Of a stretch of DNA of 64,000 bases, positions 25,123-33,262 are shown in pieces (the first letter of the stretch is position 1; each line of letters opens with the position of its first letter). A program made the position numbers and the translations under genes. Origin of the DNA: Nonomuraea sp. NEAU-A123 (GTDB taxonomy: Bacteria; Actinomycetota; Actinomycetes; Streptosporangiales; Streptosporangiaceae); NCBI RefSeq assembly GCF_018603905.1, contig NZ_JAHFZZ010000014.1, forward strand, positions 124,001 through 188,000, read 5' to 3'. The notes under the pieces were generated by a model, which saw only the letters and a list, made by a program, of their open reading frames with translations, was not told the origin of the DNA and made no database searches.

Positions 25123-25854
25123 GTGAACGAGCAACTCCGTCATACGACCGTCGGTCTGCTGTACCCCGGCTTCGGCGCCGAGGACGATTTCCCCGCCCTC
25201 GAGCGACGGCTGGGCGGCGCCGTGCGCCTGCCGCTGGTGCACACGTCGGTCGGTGAGGACGCCCACAGGGTCGACGCGCTGCTGGACCTCGGCAGCGCCG
25301 AGCGCCTGGCCGAAGGCGCCCGGCAGTTGGCCGGTCACGCTCCGGACGCCGTGATGTGGGCGTGCACCTCGGGCAGCTTCGTCTTCGGCTGGGACGGCGC
25401 CCGCGAGCAGGTGGACGGCGTGGCGAAGATCGTGGGGCTGCCCGTCTCATCGACCTCCATCGCGTTCGTCGAGGCGGTGCACGCGCTCGGCCTGCGCCGC
25501 GTCGCCGTCGCGGCGTCCTACCCGCAGGACGTCGCGTCACACTTCGTGGAGTTCCTGCGGCGCGGCGGCGTCGAGGTCGCGGCGCTGGGCAGCCACGGCA
25601 TCCTCACGGCGGCCGAGGTCGGCACCTTCGGCAAGGAGCGCGTGGCGGACATGGTGCGCTCCGGTGACGTCGACGACGCGGAGGCCGTGCTGGTCCCCGA
25701 CACCGCGATGCACTCGCTGGCATGGCTGGACGACCTCGAGAGCGCCGTTGGCAAGCCGGTCCTCACCGCCAACCAGGTCACGGTATGGGAGGGGCTGCGG
25801 ATCGGGGGAGGGAGCACGCGCCTGGACAACATGGGATCCCTCTTCCGCCGGTGA
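25123..25854 (+). CDS. EutA-like Asp/Glu racemase superfamily protein (paralogue 2, second Cys replaced)
   Basis: 243 residues. The GTG at 25123 follows GAAAGG at six bases; an ATG at 25054 would add 23 poorly matching residues. The first catalytic cysteine is present (Cys81, WACTSGSF). The position equal to the second Cys of maleate isomerase reads VPDTAMHSLAW, with Asp193 in place of Cys. The C-terminal GKPVLTANQVTVWEGLR matches paralogue 1 (GKPVISANQATMWAALR). A single-Cys active site is known in arylmalonate decarboxylases of this superfamily, so a different reaction from paralogue 1 is likely. The gene is followed by the GntR gene. Confidence 0.78.
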   Translation: MNEQLRHTTVGLLYPGFGAEDDFPALERRLGGAVRLPLVHTSVGEDAHRVDALLDLGSAERLAEGARQLAGHAPDAVMWACTSGSFVFGWDGAREQVDGVAKIVGLPVSSTSIAFVEAVHALGLRRVAVAASYPQDVASHFVEFLRRGGVEVAALGSHGILTAAEVGTFGKERVADMVRSGDVDDAEAVLVPDTAMHSLAWLDDLESAVGKPVLTANQVTVWEGLRIGGGSTRLDNMGSLFRR

Positions 25855-25962
25855 TCGGAGATGACATCAGTTGATTCCCACGTCGCGATGATGAACAATC
25901 CACAATCGACACGCACGCCGGGCTCTCCGCGCCGCACTGTCGCAGTCGAATCGGAGACCAGC

Positions 25963-26637
25963 ATGACCACCCTGGGCAGGTTCATCGGACCCGTGGACCG
26001 CGAGTCCACGCCGAGCATCATCGCCCGCAAGCTCCGTGAGGCGATCGCCCACGGCGAGCTCCGGCCCGGCACCCAGTTGGGCGAGGCCGACCTGGCCCGC
26101 GAGCTCGGCGTGAGCCGTGGCCCGCTGCGGGAGGCCATGCAGCGCCTGACGCAGGAGGGGTTGCTGATCTCGATCCGCAACCGCGGTCTGTTCGTCATCG
26201 AGCTGACCGATGACGACGTCTACGACATCTACGTGGCACGCACCGCCGTCGAGCGCGCCGCCGCCGCCGAGATCTTCCGCCGCGATCCCGTCGCCGCGGG
26301 TACGCGACTGGCGTCGATCATCAAGAAGATGGCGAAGGCCTCCGACCGGATGGACGGAGAGAAGATCGGCGCCGCGGACCTGGAGTTCCACGAGGAGCTC
26401 GTCCGGATGGCCCAGAGCCCTCGGCTGTCACGGATGCACCACACGCTGCTGACCGAGACCCGCATGTGCGTGACCGCGCTGCAGGAGACCTACCCCGCGC
26501 CCGACGACCGCGTTCCCGAGCACAACGAGATCGCCGACGCGTTCATCGCCGGCGATGCCGAACTCGTTGACCGCCTGCTCATCGAGCACATGCGCGACGC
26601 GGTGGTCCGCCTCGGGTCGCGGGGGGCCGCCACCTAG
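25963..26637 (+). CDS. GntR/FCD-type transcriptional regulator of the catabolic island
   Basis: About 224 residues from the ATG at 25963 (GGAGA upstream); an in-frame ATG at 25861 has a poorly placed GGAG. The winged helix is at residues about 15-80: REAIAHGELRPGTQLGEADL, then ELGVSRGPLREAMQRLTQEG. The C-terminal FCD domain has the helical ligand pocket with metal-type residues D/H in ADLEFHEELVRMAQ, PEHNEIADAF and LLIEHMRDAV. Such regulators usually repress and are released by a pathway intermediate. It is the only regulator inside the island, and the repeated ATTGTCRACAAT sites have the form expected for it. Confidence 0.85.
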   Translation: MTTLGRFIGPVDRESTPSIIARKLREAIAHGELRPGTQLGEADLARELGVSRGPLREAMQRLTQEGLLISIRNRGLFVIELTDDDVYDIYVARTAVERAAAAEIFRRDPVAAGTRLASIIKKMAKASDRMDGEKIGAADLEFHEELVRMAQSPRLSRMHHTLLTETRMCVTALQETYPAPDDRVPEHNEIADAFIAGDAELVDRLLIEHMRDAVVRLGSRGAAT

Positions 26638-26642
26638 ACCGG

Positions 26643-28112
26643 TCAGGCGAGGGCGATGCCGATGTACTTGGTCTCCAGGAACTCCTCGATACCGGTCGGC
26701 CCGCCCTCGCGGCCGAGCCCCGAGGCCTTGACCCCGCCGAACGGCGCGGCGGGGTTGGACACCACACCCTGGTTGATGCCGACCATGCCCGTCTCCAGCG
26801 CCTCGGCGACGCGCAGCGCGCGCGACAGGTCGTTGGTGTACAGGTAGTTGACCAGGCCGTACTCGGTGTCGTTGGCGGCGGCCACGACCTCTTCCTCGGT
26901 GGCGAACGGCGTCAGCGGCGCGACCGGGCCGAAGATCTCCTCGTGGCGCATCCGAGCCGACTCGGGCACGCCGGTCAGAACCGTCGGCGGGTAGAAGAAG
27001 CCGGGCTCGTTCCCGGTCTCTCCGCCGGTGAGCACCTTGGCGCCGCGCTCGACGGCGTCGGTCACCAGTTGCTGCACCTTCCGCTGCGCGGCGGCGTCGA
27101 TGAGCGGGCCGACGCGGACGCCGTCGTCGACACCCCGTCCGACGGGCAGGGCGGCCATCTTCTCGGCCAGCTTCGTACCGAAGGCGTCGATGACGTCGGC
27201 GTGGACGTACATGCGGTTCGCGGCGGTGCAGGCCTCGCCGGAGTTGCGCATCTTCGCGGCGATCGCCCCGTCGACGGCCGCATCGAGGTCGGCGTCGGGG
27301 AAGACGATGAACGCGGCGTTGCCACCGAGCTCCATCGAGGTGCGCAGCACCTTGTCGGCGCACTGCTCGAGCAGCCGGCGGCCCACGGCGGTGGAACCCG
27401 TGAACGACAGCTTGCGCGCCACGCCGGAGCGGATCAGCGGCTCCATGACCGCGCCCGCGTTGTCCGTGGTCACGACATTGACCACACCCTCGGGAACACC
27501 GGCTTCGGCCAGGATCTCGGCCAGGGCCAGCATGGACAGCGGGGTCTGCGCGGCCGGCTTGATGACGCTCGTGCAGCCGGCCGCGATCGCGGGGCCGATC
27601 TTGCGGGTGCCCATGGCCATGGGGAAGTTCCAGGGCGTGATCAGCAGCGACGGCCCGACGGGCTGCTTGGTCACCAGGAAACGGGCGCCGCCGGCCGGCG
27701 CGACCTGGTAGCCGCCGTTGACGCGGACGGCCTCTTCGGCGAAGTGGCGGAAGAACTCCGCGGCGTAGGCGATCTCGCCTCGTGACTCCGCCAGGGGCTT
27801 GCCCATCTCCAGCGTCATGAGCAGGGCGAGGCTGTCGATGCGCTCGTGCAGCAGGTGAAAGGCGCGCATGAGCATGTCGGCACGCGCGCGCGGCGCGGTG
27901 GCGGCGAACGCGGTCTGCGCCGCGGCGGCGGCTTCGAGGGCGGCCATCCCGTCTTCGGGCGACGCGTCCGCCACGGCGCACAAGAGCTTGCCCGTGGAGG
28001 GATCCAGCACGTCGAAGGTGGCTCCCGACGACGCGTCGATCCACTTGCCATTGATGAAGAGCTGCTTCGGAGCCGCCTCGACGACTGAGCGTTCACGGGC
28101 CTGATCAGTCAT
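26643..28112 (-). CDS. NAD(P)-dependent semialdehyde dehydrogenase (SSADH/DoeC-like)
   Basis: 489 residues, ATG at 28112 after GAAGGGACGAG. Aldehyde dehydrogenase hallmarks: TPWNFPMAMGTRKIGPAIAA, catalytic Glu in SMELGGNAAF, catalytic Cys in NSGEACTAANR, and EEIFGPVAPL. The closest type is succinate-semialdehyde dehydrogenase; DoeC, the aspartate-semialdehyde dehydrogenase of ectoine degradation, belongs to the same group. With the divergent class III transaminase it would finish the path from diaminobutyrate to aspartate, or from 4-aminobutyrate to succinate. Its stop is five bases from that of the convergent gntR gene. Confidence 0.88.
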   Translation of the reverse strand: MTDQARERSVVEAAPKQLFINGKWIDASSGATFDVLDPSTGKLLCAVADASPEDGMAALEAAAAAQTAFAATAPRARADMLMRAFHLLHERIDSLALLMTLEMGKPLAESRGEIAYAAEFFRHFAEEAVRVNGGYQVAPAGGARFLVTKQPVGPSLLITPWNFPMAMGTRKIGPAIAAGCTSVIKPAAQTPLSMLALAEILAEAGVPEGVVNVVTTDNAGAVMEPLIRSGVARKLSFTGSTAVGRRLLEQCADKVLRTSMELGGNAAFIVFPDADLDAAVDGAIAAKMRNSGEACTAANRMYVHADVIDAFGTKLAEKMAALPVGRGVDDGVRVGPLIDAAAQRKVQQLVTDAVERGAKVLTGGETGNEPGFFYPPTVLTGVPESARMRHEEIFGPVAPLTPFATEEEVVAAANDTEYGLVNYLYTNDLSRALRVAEALETGMVGINQGVVSNPAAPFGGVKASGLGREGGPTGIEEFLETKYIGIALA

Positions 28113-28203
28113 TTCTCGTCCCTTCCGACGGAGGGTGCTGGGAGCCGGCGCCGCTTCGGGGGCTGACGCGGACCGCGAGCCGTTGTAAGTTATCTACCAG
28201 TTT

Positions 28204-28217
28204 GATTGTCGACAATC
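28204..28217. promoter_or_regulatory. Operator GATTGTCGACAATC, copy 3
   Basis: This is a perfect 14-bp palindrome with the same arms as the sites at 14384 and 25022. It ends 16 bases before the GTG at 28234 and lies upstream of the divergent dehydrogenase gene (28112). A 9-base direct repeat, ATCTACCAG, flanks it at 28192 and 28215. Confidence 0.75.
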
Positions 28218-28233
28218 TACCAGAGGGGTCCTC

Positions 28234-29487
28234 GTGGCAGAACTCTCTTCGATCCTCAAGCAGGCAACCGGAGTCATCGCCGCCCGCGGCGAAGGCGTGC
28301 ACCTCTATGACGAGGAGGGCCGCCGCTACCTGGACTTCACCGCCGGCATCGGCGTCACCAGCACGGGGCACTGCCACCCGCGCGTGGTCGAGGCGGCCCA
28401 GCGCCAGGTCGCGACCCTCATCCACGCCCAGTACACGACGGTCATGCACCGCCCCCTGCTCGACCTGGTCGACCGTCTCGGCGAGGTGCTGCCCACCGGC
28501 CTCGACCGCATGTTCTTCGCCAACTCCGGCTCCGAAGGGGTGGAGGCGGCCCTGCGCCTGGCCCGCCAGTCGACCGCCCGCCCGAACGTCGTCGTCTTCC
28601 ACGGCGGCTTCCACGGCCGGACCGTCGCGGCCGCCTCGATGACCACCTCCGGGACCAAGTTCCGCGCCGGCTTCAGCCCCATCATGGGCGGCGTCGTCAT
28701 CGCGCCCTTCCCGAACCCCACCCACTACGGCTGGAGCGAGGAGGAAGCGACCGACTTCGCCCTGCGCGAGCTGGACTACCTCCTTCAGACCGTGACGACG
28801 CCGGCCGAGACCGCCGCCTTCTTCGTCGAGCCGGTGCTGGGGGAGGGCGGCTACGTGCCGGCCAACACCCGGTTCCTGGCCGGCCTGCGCGAGCGCGCCG
28901 ACAGGCACGGGATCCTGCTGGTCCTCGATGAGGTGCAGACCGGCTGGGGGCGCACCGGCAAGTTCTGGGGCGGCGACCATTTCGACGCCCGCGCCGACAT
29001 CCTGATCACCGCCAAGGGCCTGGCCTCCGGGTTCCCGCTGTCGGCGATCGCCGCCCGCGCGGACATCATGGAGAAGGCCTGGCCCGGTTCGCAGGGCGGC
29101 ACCTACGGCGCGAACGCGGTGGCCTGCGCCGCGGCACTGGCCACCCTCGACGTGATCCAGAGCGAAGGCCTCGTGCAGAACTCGGCCGCCCGCGGCGCCG
29201 AACTCCGCGCGGTGCTGCAGGACGTGGCGTCCGCGCACAAGAACATCACCGACGTACGAGGCCTGGGCCTGATGCTGGGCAACGAGTTCCGCGACGCGAA
29301 CGGAGACCCGGACGGCGCCACCGCCGCCGCGGCCCAGCAGGAGGCCGCCAAGCGCGGGCTGCTGCTGCTGACCTGCGGCGCCTGGGGAGAGGTCGTCCGG
29401 TTCATCCCCGCGCTGGTCGTCAACTCCGAGCAGGTGAAGGAGGCCGGCACGATCTGGGCGGAGGCGGTGACCGCGGTGACCGCCTGA
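28234..29487 (+). CDS. Class III aminotransferase (GABA/diaminobutyrate type, DoeD-like role)
   Basis: 417 residues, GTG at 28234 after AGAGGGG. PLP-binding blocks: FANSGSEGVEAALRLAR, FHGGFHGRTVAAASMT, LVLDEVQTGWGRTGKFW, and the Schiff-base Lys in ITAKGLASGFPLSA. The family transfers the omega-amino group of 4-aminobutyrate, ornithine or 2,4-diaminobutyrate. Paired with the divergent semialdehyde dehydrogenase and under the same operator, it most likely turns 2,4-diaminobutyrate into aspartate semialdehyde. The assignment of substrate is inference. Confidence 0.88.
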   Translation: MAELSSILKQATGVIAARGEGVHLYDEEGRRYLDFTAGIGVTSTGHCHPRVVEAAQRQVATLIHAQYTTVMHRPLLDLVDRLGEVLPTGLDRMFFANSGSEGVEAALRLARQSTARPNVVVFHGGFHGRTVAAASMTTSGTKFRAGFSPIMGGVVIAPFPNPTHYGWSEEEATDFALRELDYLLQTVTTPAETAAFFVEPVLGEGGYVPANTRFLAGLRERADRHGILLVLDEVQTGWGRTGKFWGGDHFDARADILITAKGLASGFPLSAIAARADIMEKAWPGSQGGTYGANAVACAAALATLDVIQSEGLVQNSAARGAELRAVLQDVASAHKNITDVRGLGLMLGNEFRDANGDPDGATAAAAQQEAAKRGLLLLTCGAWGEVVRFIPALVVNSEQVKEAGTIWAEAVTAVTA

Positions 29488-29505
29488 CCAGCGGTCGCGG
29501 CTGTG

Positions 29506-31161
29506 TCACTGTGCCCGGTGGACGCTGAAGTCGTCGAACGACACGGTGATGACGCCGCCGCCGGCCTCCGGCACCCGGGCGACCACGCCGGCCTGACTGA
29601 TCGAGCTAACGGGCAGCGTCTGAGAGTCGACGACGTCGATCGTCTGGGTTCCGTCGATCCACAGCGTCAGGTGGGTTCCGGTGCCGGCCCGCCGGCAGGC
29701 GGCCTGGATGCGGACCCGCTGCCCGGCGGTGGGCGCGCCGGCCTGTACGGGAGGCGTCACGTCGAGGTTGGTGCCCTGGGCGTTCCTGACGACGCGCGCG
29801 GTGCCGTCGAGGCCGAGCAGGAACGCGTACCCGTTGGGCACCTCTTCGTCCCATCGGCACAGGAGCCCGAAGCTTCCCCGGCCCGACGAGCCCGCCCGCA
29901 CCTCGGCCGTCGCGCCGATCATCACGTCGCGTTCGACCGCGGCCGGTGAGGCCGGATTCTTGGCCGGCACGGGGGAGAGGGCGGGATTGTTCGGGTAGCC
30001 CTTGTCGGCGAAGAGGGAGTAGACGCCGCGGTCGATCTCGTACCCGTGCACGGTCCGGTTGTCTCCTTCGGCGTGGGGGCTGAAGGTGTAGCCGTCCCAG
30101 TTGCCCCGGTCGCTGAAGTCGTCGGCGTAGAGCAGCGGGCCGTTCGCCGGCGCCTCATGCGTGGACCTGAACTGCGGCACGAGGATCACGCCCGCGACGA
30201 GCACCGCCGCCAGACCGGCCGCGACCCCCCAGATCCACCGCCGTGTCCTTCCCGGGCCACCCGCGGCCCCCTGGGCGGTCTCCTGCGCGGCGGTCCGCAA
30301 CGTCGCGGTGGACGGGTCCGGCCCGGCGGGCAGGGGTGGTAAGGGCGGCGGGGAGTGCGGGTCGCTCCCGGTGAGGTCGCGCAGCAGGTCGGCGGCGGTG
30401 GGCCGGGCGTCGGGGTCCTTGCTCAGGCAGGCGGCGAGCAGCGGGCGGAGGTCGCCGGGCACGCCGGCCAGGTCGGGGTCGCGGGTGGAGACGGAGTACA
30501 GGAGCGCGGGAATCGTCGCGCCGCCGAAAGCGAGCCGCCCGGTCGCGGCGAACGCCATCGTGCAGGCCCAGCTGAACACGTCCGACGCCCGGCTGGGCGG
30601 TTGCCCGGCGAACTGCTCCGGGGCGATGTAGGCGGGGGTGCCCACCACTCCGGACTCGGTGGTGGTGTGGTCCAGGGCGCGGGCGATGCCGAAGTCGATG
30701 ACCACCGGCCCCTCGGGGCCGAGGATCACGTTACCTGGCTTGAAGTCGCGGTGCACGATCCCCGCCCGGTGGATCGCGGTCAGAGCCGTCAGCGTGGCGA
30801 CCGCCAGCCGCTGCAACCCGCTGCCGGTCCGCGGGCCGTCGGTGGCGACCGCTTCGGCCAGGGACCCGCCGGGGATGTACTCGCTGACGACGTAGGGGCG
30901 ACCGTGGATGTCTCCCACGTCCAGCACCCGCGCGGTGCAGAAGGGGGCGACCCGGCGGGCGGTGTCGGCCTCCCGCAGGAACCGCCGACGGCTTTCGGAG
31001 TCCATCGAGGCGCTGCGGTGCAGCACCTTGATCGCGACGCGGCCGCCCGACGCTGCCTCTCCGAGGTAGACCACCCCTTGACCGCCCTGGCCGAGCACGC
31101 CGGTCAGCCGGTAGTCGCCTATCCGCTCAGGCTCGTCCGGATCCAGGGGACGCGGGCCCAC
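29506..31161 (-). CDS. Membrane serine/threonine kinase with lectin-like ectodomain
   Basis: 551 residues, GTG at 31161. Kinase domain at about 10-265: GQGGQGVVYLG glycine loop, VAIKVL lysine, IHRAGIVHRDFKPGNVI catalytic loop, DFGIA metal-binding motif, and GTPAYIAPEQ. A Pro-rich linker follows, then one membrane helix (IWGVAAGLAAVLVAGVILV). The extracellular part has about 220 residues. It contains DDFSDRGNWDGYTF, RWDEEVPNGYAFLLG, LWIDGT and VITVSFDDFSV, the pattern of concanavalin-A/LamG-like sugar-binding jelly rolls. It probably senses a polysaccharide or wall ligand. It is convergent with the aminotransferase gene. Confidence 0.85.
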   Translation of the reverse strand: MGPRPLDPDEPERIGDYRLTGVLGQGGQGVVYLGEAASGGRVAIKVLHRSASMDSESRRRFLREADTARRVAPFCTARVLDVGDIHGRPYVVSEYIPGGSLAEAVATDGPRTGSGLQRLAVATLTALTAIHRAGIVHRDFKPGNVILGPEGPVVIDFGIARALDHTTTESGVVGTPAYIAPEQFAGQPPSRASDVFSWACTMAFAATGRLAFGGATIPALLYSVSTRDPDLAGVPGDLRPLLAACLSKDPDARPTAADLLRDLTGSDPHSPPPLPPLPAGPDPSTATLRTAAQETAQGAAGGPGRTRRWIWGVAAGLAAVLVAGVILVPQFRSTHEAPANGPLLYADDFSDRGNWDGYTFSPHAEGDNRTVHGYEIDRGVYSLFADKGYPNNPALSPVPAKNPASPAAVERDVMIGATAEVRAGSSGRGSFGLLCRWDEEVPNGYAFLLGLDGTARVVRNAQGTNLDVTPPVQAGAPTAGQRVRIQAACRRAGTGTHLTLWIDGTQTIDVVDSQTLPVSSISQAGVVARVPEAGGGVITVSFDDFSVHRAQ

Positions 31162-31242
31162 GGCCCACCTTCGATCATCTCGATGTCGTGCTGCGAAGGG
31201 CCAGGATAGAGGTTTCCCAGCCGGGCGGGAAAGCCGCGGCCG

Positions 31243-33186
31243 CTAGAACAGGTCGTGCGCCGGCCAGGCGGCGACCTCCCGGTAGACGTCCCACATCATC
31301 GCGTCGAGGTCGACGCCGTTGCCGTTGGCCACCGCCGCCCAGCAGAACTCGTTCCCGGTACGCACGAGCACGGACTCGGTGCCGGGCAGGCGTCCGGTGT
31401 GCCACCAGTTGTTGCTGGTGTTGACGGCCCAGCCGCAGGCGTATCCGGAGTTCGCCGCCGACGGCGTGGTCATCGTGGTGATCGTGTCCCTGCGCAGCAG
31501 GTCGGGCACCGTGGCGAACCCGTCGGCCCGCACCGCGAACCTCAGGAGGTCCGTGGGCGAGGCGAGCCAGCCGCCGTGGGAGTCCATCCGCCGTACGCGC
31601 ATGCCGTACGGGTCGTCGGTGCCGTAGTAGACCACCTCGTCGGCGCGCCGCTCGGCGCGGGTGTCGCCGGCGATGTGCATGTTGGTGATCCCGCTGGGCG
31701 CGAGCACGCTCTGGCGTACGTGATCGGCGTACGGCTGCCCGGTGACCTGTTCGATGACCCGGCCGAGCACGCAGTAGCCGAAGTTGGAGTACATGTAGGT
31801 GGTGCCCGGCGTGTGCTGCAGGGGCCGGTTGTCGAGCACCCAGCCGATCAGCTGCGCGTGGTTCATGCCGGGGTTGGTGAACATCGGGTCGTTGCCGTCG
31901 TTGGTCCAGCCTCCGGCGGTGTGCTGGAGCAGGTGCTGGATGGTGATGGCGTCGATGCCCGTGCCGTAAGGCTGCGTGCCGTAGCGGGTGCCGAGGACGC
32001 CGCCGGTGCCGAACACCCGCTGCCCGAGCCTCAGCCGCCCCGCCTCGACGAGCCGCATGATCGCGACCGACGTGATCGGCTTGGAGACGCTGGCGACGCG
32101 GAGCAGGTGCCGTTCGGTGAGCCGCTCGCCGGTCTCCCGGTTGGCCCGGCCGTACCCCCGGGCGAAGACGAGCGCGCCGCGGCGGGCGATCGCGAGCGAG
32201 ATGCCCGCGACGCCGGCGCCGGTCAGGTAGCGGTTGACGACCGCGTCGACCGGGGCGAAGTCCCCGGCGGCCGGTGCCTGGTTCCACCAGATCGCCGCGA
32301 ACCGGGGCGTGCCACTGCCGTAGCCGCTCACCCGCGCGGGGCGGAAGCCCTGGCTCGTGTGCGTGTCGAAGGCGAGCTGGTAGTCGGCGGAGCTGAGGCC
32401 GTGGCGGGCCGACCAGCGCGGGCCGGCACCGCGGGCCCAGATCGCCGCGTACAGGTCGGTGCCGCCCACGGTGTAGCCGCTGACGCGCATAGGGCGGTAG
32501 CCCTGGCCGGTCAGCCGGTCGAATTCGGCTTGGTACTGCGCGGCGGTGAGGTTGTGCCGGGCCACCCATGGCGGGCCGCCGGTCTGCTCCCAGATGGCCG
32601 CGAACAGGGCCTGTCCGCCGGCCTGGTAACCGTCCACGTGCACGAGGCGGTAGCCCTGGCCGAGCAATCGGTCGAATTCGGCTTGGTACTGCGCGGCGGT
32701 GAGGTTGTGCCGGGCCACCCATGGCGGGCCACCGGTCTGCTCCCAGATGGCCGCGAACAGAGCCTGTCCGCCGACCTGGTAGCCGACCACGTGCGCCGGG
32801 CGGTAGCCCTGGCCGGTGAGCCGGTTGAACTCGGCCTGGTACTGCGCCCCGGTGAGGCCGTGGCGCGTGACCAGCGGCGGTCCGGGCATACGTTCCCAGA
32901 TGGCCGCGTACAGGGCCTGCCCGCCCGCCTCATAGCCGTCCACGTGCGTGAGCCGGTAGCCCTGGCCGGCCAGCCGGTCGAACTCGGCCTGGTACTGCGC
33001 CGCGGTCAGGTTGTGCCGCGCCACCCAGGCGAACGGGCCGGTGGCTCGCGCCGTACCGGCGACGAGGCACTCGGCGAGCCCCGCCGCCGGCACCATCCCG
33101 CCCTTCTCCAGGCCGATGAGCGCGCCCAGTGCGGCACCCGCGTGCAGGATGGTGCGCCGGCTGTACGGCGTGGATGGATCGCCCAT
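31243..33186 (-). CDS. Exported class C beta-lactamase-like serine hydrolase with five BTRD1-type repeats
   Basis: 647 residues, ATG at 33186 after GGGGGGAGA. YSRRTILHAGAALGALIG is a Tat-like signal. Five tandem repeats of about 49 residues (consensus WVARHNLTAAQYQAEFDRL, GQGYR, GYxxGGQALFAAIWE) occupy roughly residues 50-300 and match the bacterial tandem repeat domain 1 found in polyglycine hydrolases and related secreted enzymes. The hydrolase follows, with the SxxK motif in RVASVSKPITS, Tyr in YMYSNFGYCVLG, and WWHTGRLPG as the KTG equivalent. It probably acts on a peptide or ester outside the cell; the substrate is unknown. Confidence 0.85.
   Translation of the reverse strand: MGDPSTPYSRRTILHAGAALGALIGLEKGGMVPAAGLAECLVAGTARATGPFAWVARHNLTAAQYQAEFDRLAGQGYRLTHVDGYEAGGQALYAAIWERMPGPPLVTRHGLTGAQYQAEFNRLTGQGYRPAHVVGYQVGGQALFAAIWEQTGGPPWVARHNLTAAQYQAEFDRLLGQGYRLVHVDGYQAGGQALFAAIWEQTGGPPWVARHNLTAAQYQAEFDRLTGQGYRPMRVSGYTVGGTDLYAAIWARGAGPRWSARHGLSSADYQLAFDTHTSQGFRPARVSGYGSGTPRFAAIWWNQAPAAGDFAPVDAVVNRYLTGAGVAGISLAIARRGALVFARGYGRANRETGERLTERHLLRVASVSKPITSVAIMRLVEAGRLRLGQRVFGTGGVLGTRYGTQPYGTGIDAITIQHLLQHTAGGWTNDGNDPMFTNPGMNHAQLIGWVLDNRPLQHTPGTTYMYSNFGYCVLGRVIEQVTGQPYADHVRQSVLAPSGITNMHIAGDTRAERRADEVVYYGTDDPYGMRVRRMDSHGGWLASPTDLLRFAVRADGFATVPDLLRRDTITTMTTPSAANSGYACGWAVNTSNNWWHTGRLPGTESVLVRTGNEFCWAAVANGNGVDLDAMMWDVYREVAAWPAHDLF
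32283..33035 (-). repeat. Five tandem coding repeats (about 147 bp each) in the serine hydrolase gene
   Basis: The units encode the BTRD1-type modules. Units 3 and 4 share long identical DNA runs, for example around 32520-32600 and 32670-32755, so recent homogenisation or unit duplication is likely. The fifth unit, nearest the catalytic domain, is the most diverged. Confidence 0.85.
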
Positions 33187-33262
33187 GTCGTCTCCCCCCA
33201 GAGTCGATCGATCAGCTCGATCGTGGGACCGGGGAGGGGGGATGACATGAGCACCCCCATAC

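Noticed and set aside
25861..25962. Longer start of the GntR regulator at 25861
   Set aside because: The GGAG before it is adjacent to the ATG, and the 34 extra residues do not resemble GntR N-termini; the ATG at 25963 is better placed.
11330..29487. Genomic island acquired by an integrase or transposon
   Set aside because: No integrase, transposase, tRNA edge or direct repeats were found, and base composition looks the same as the flanks.
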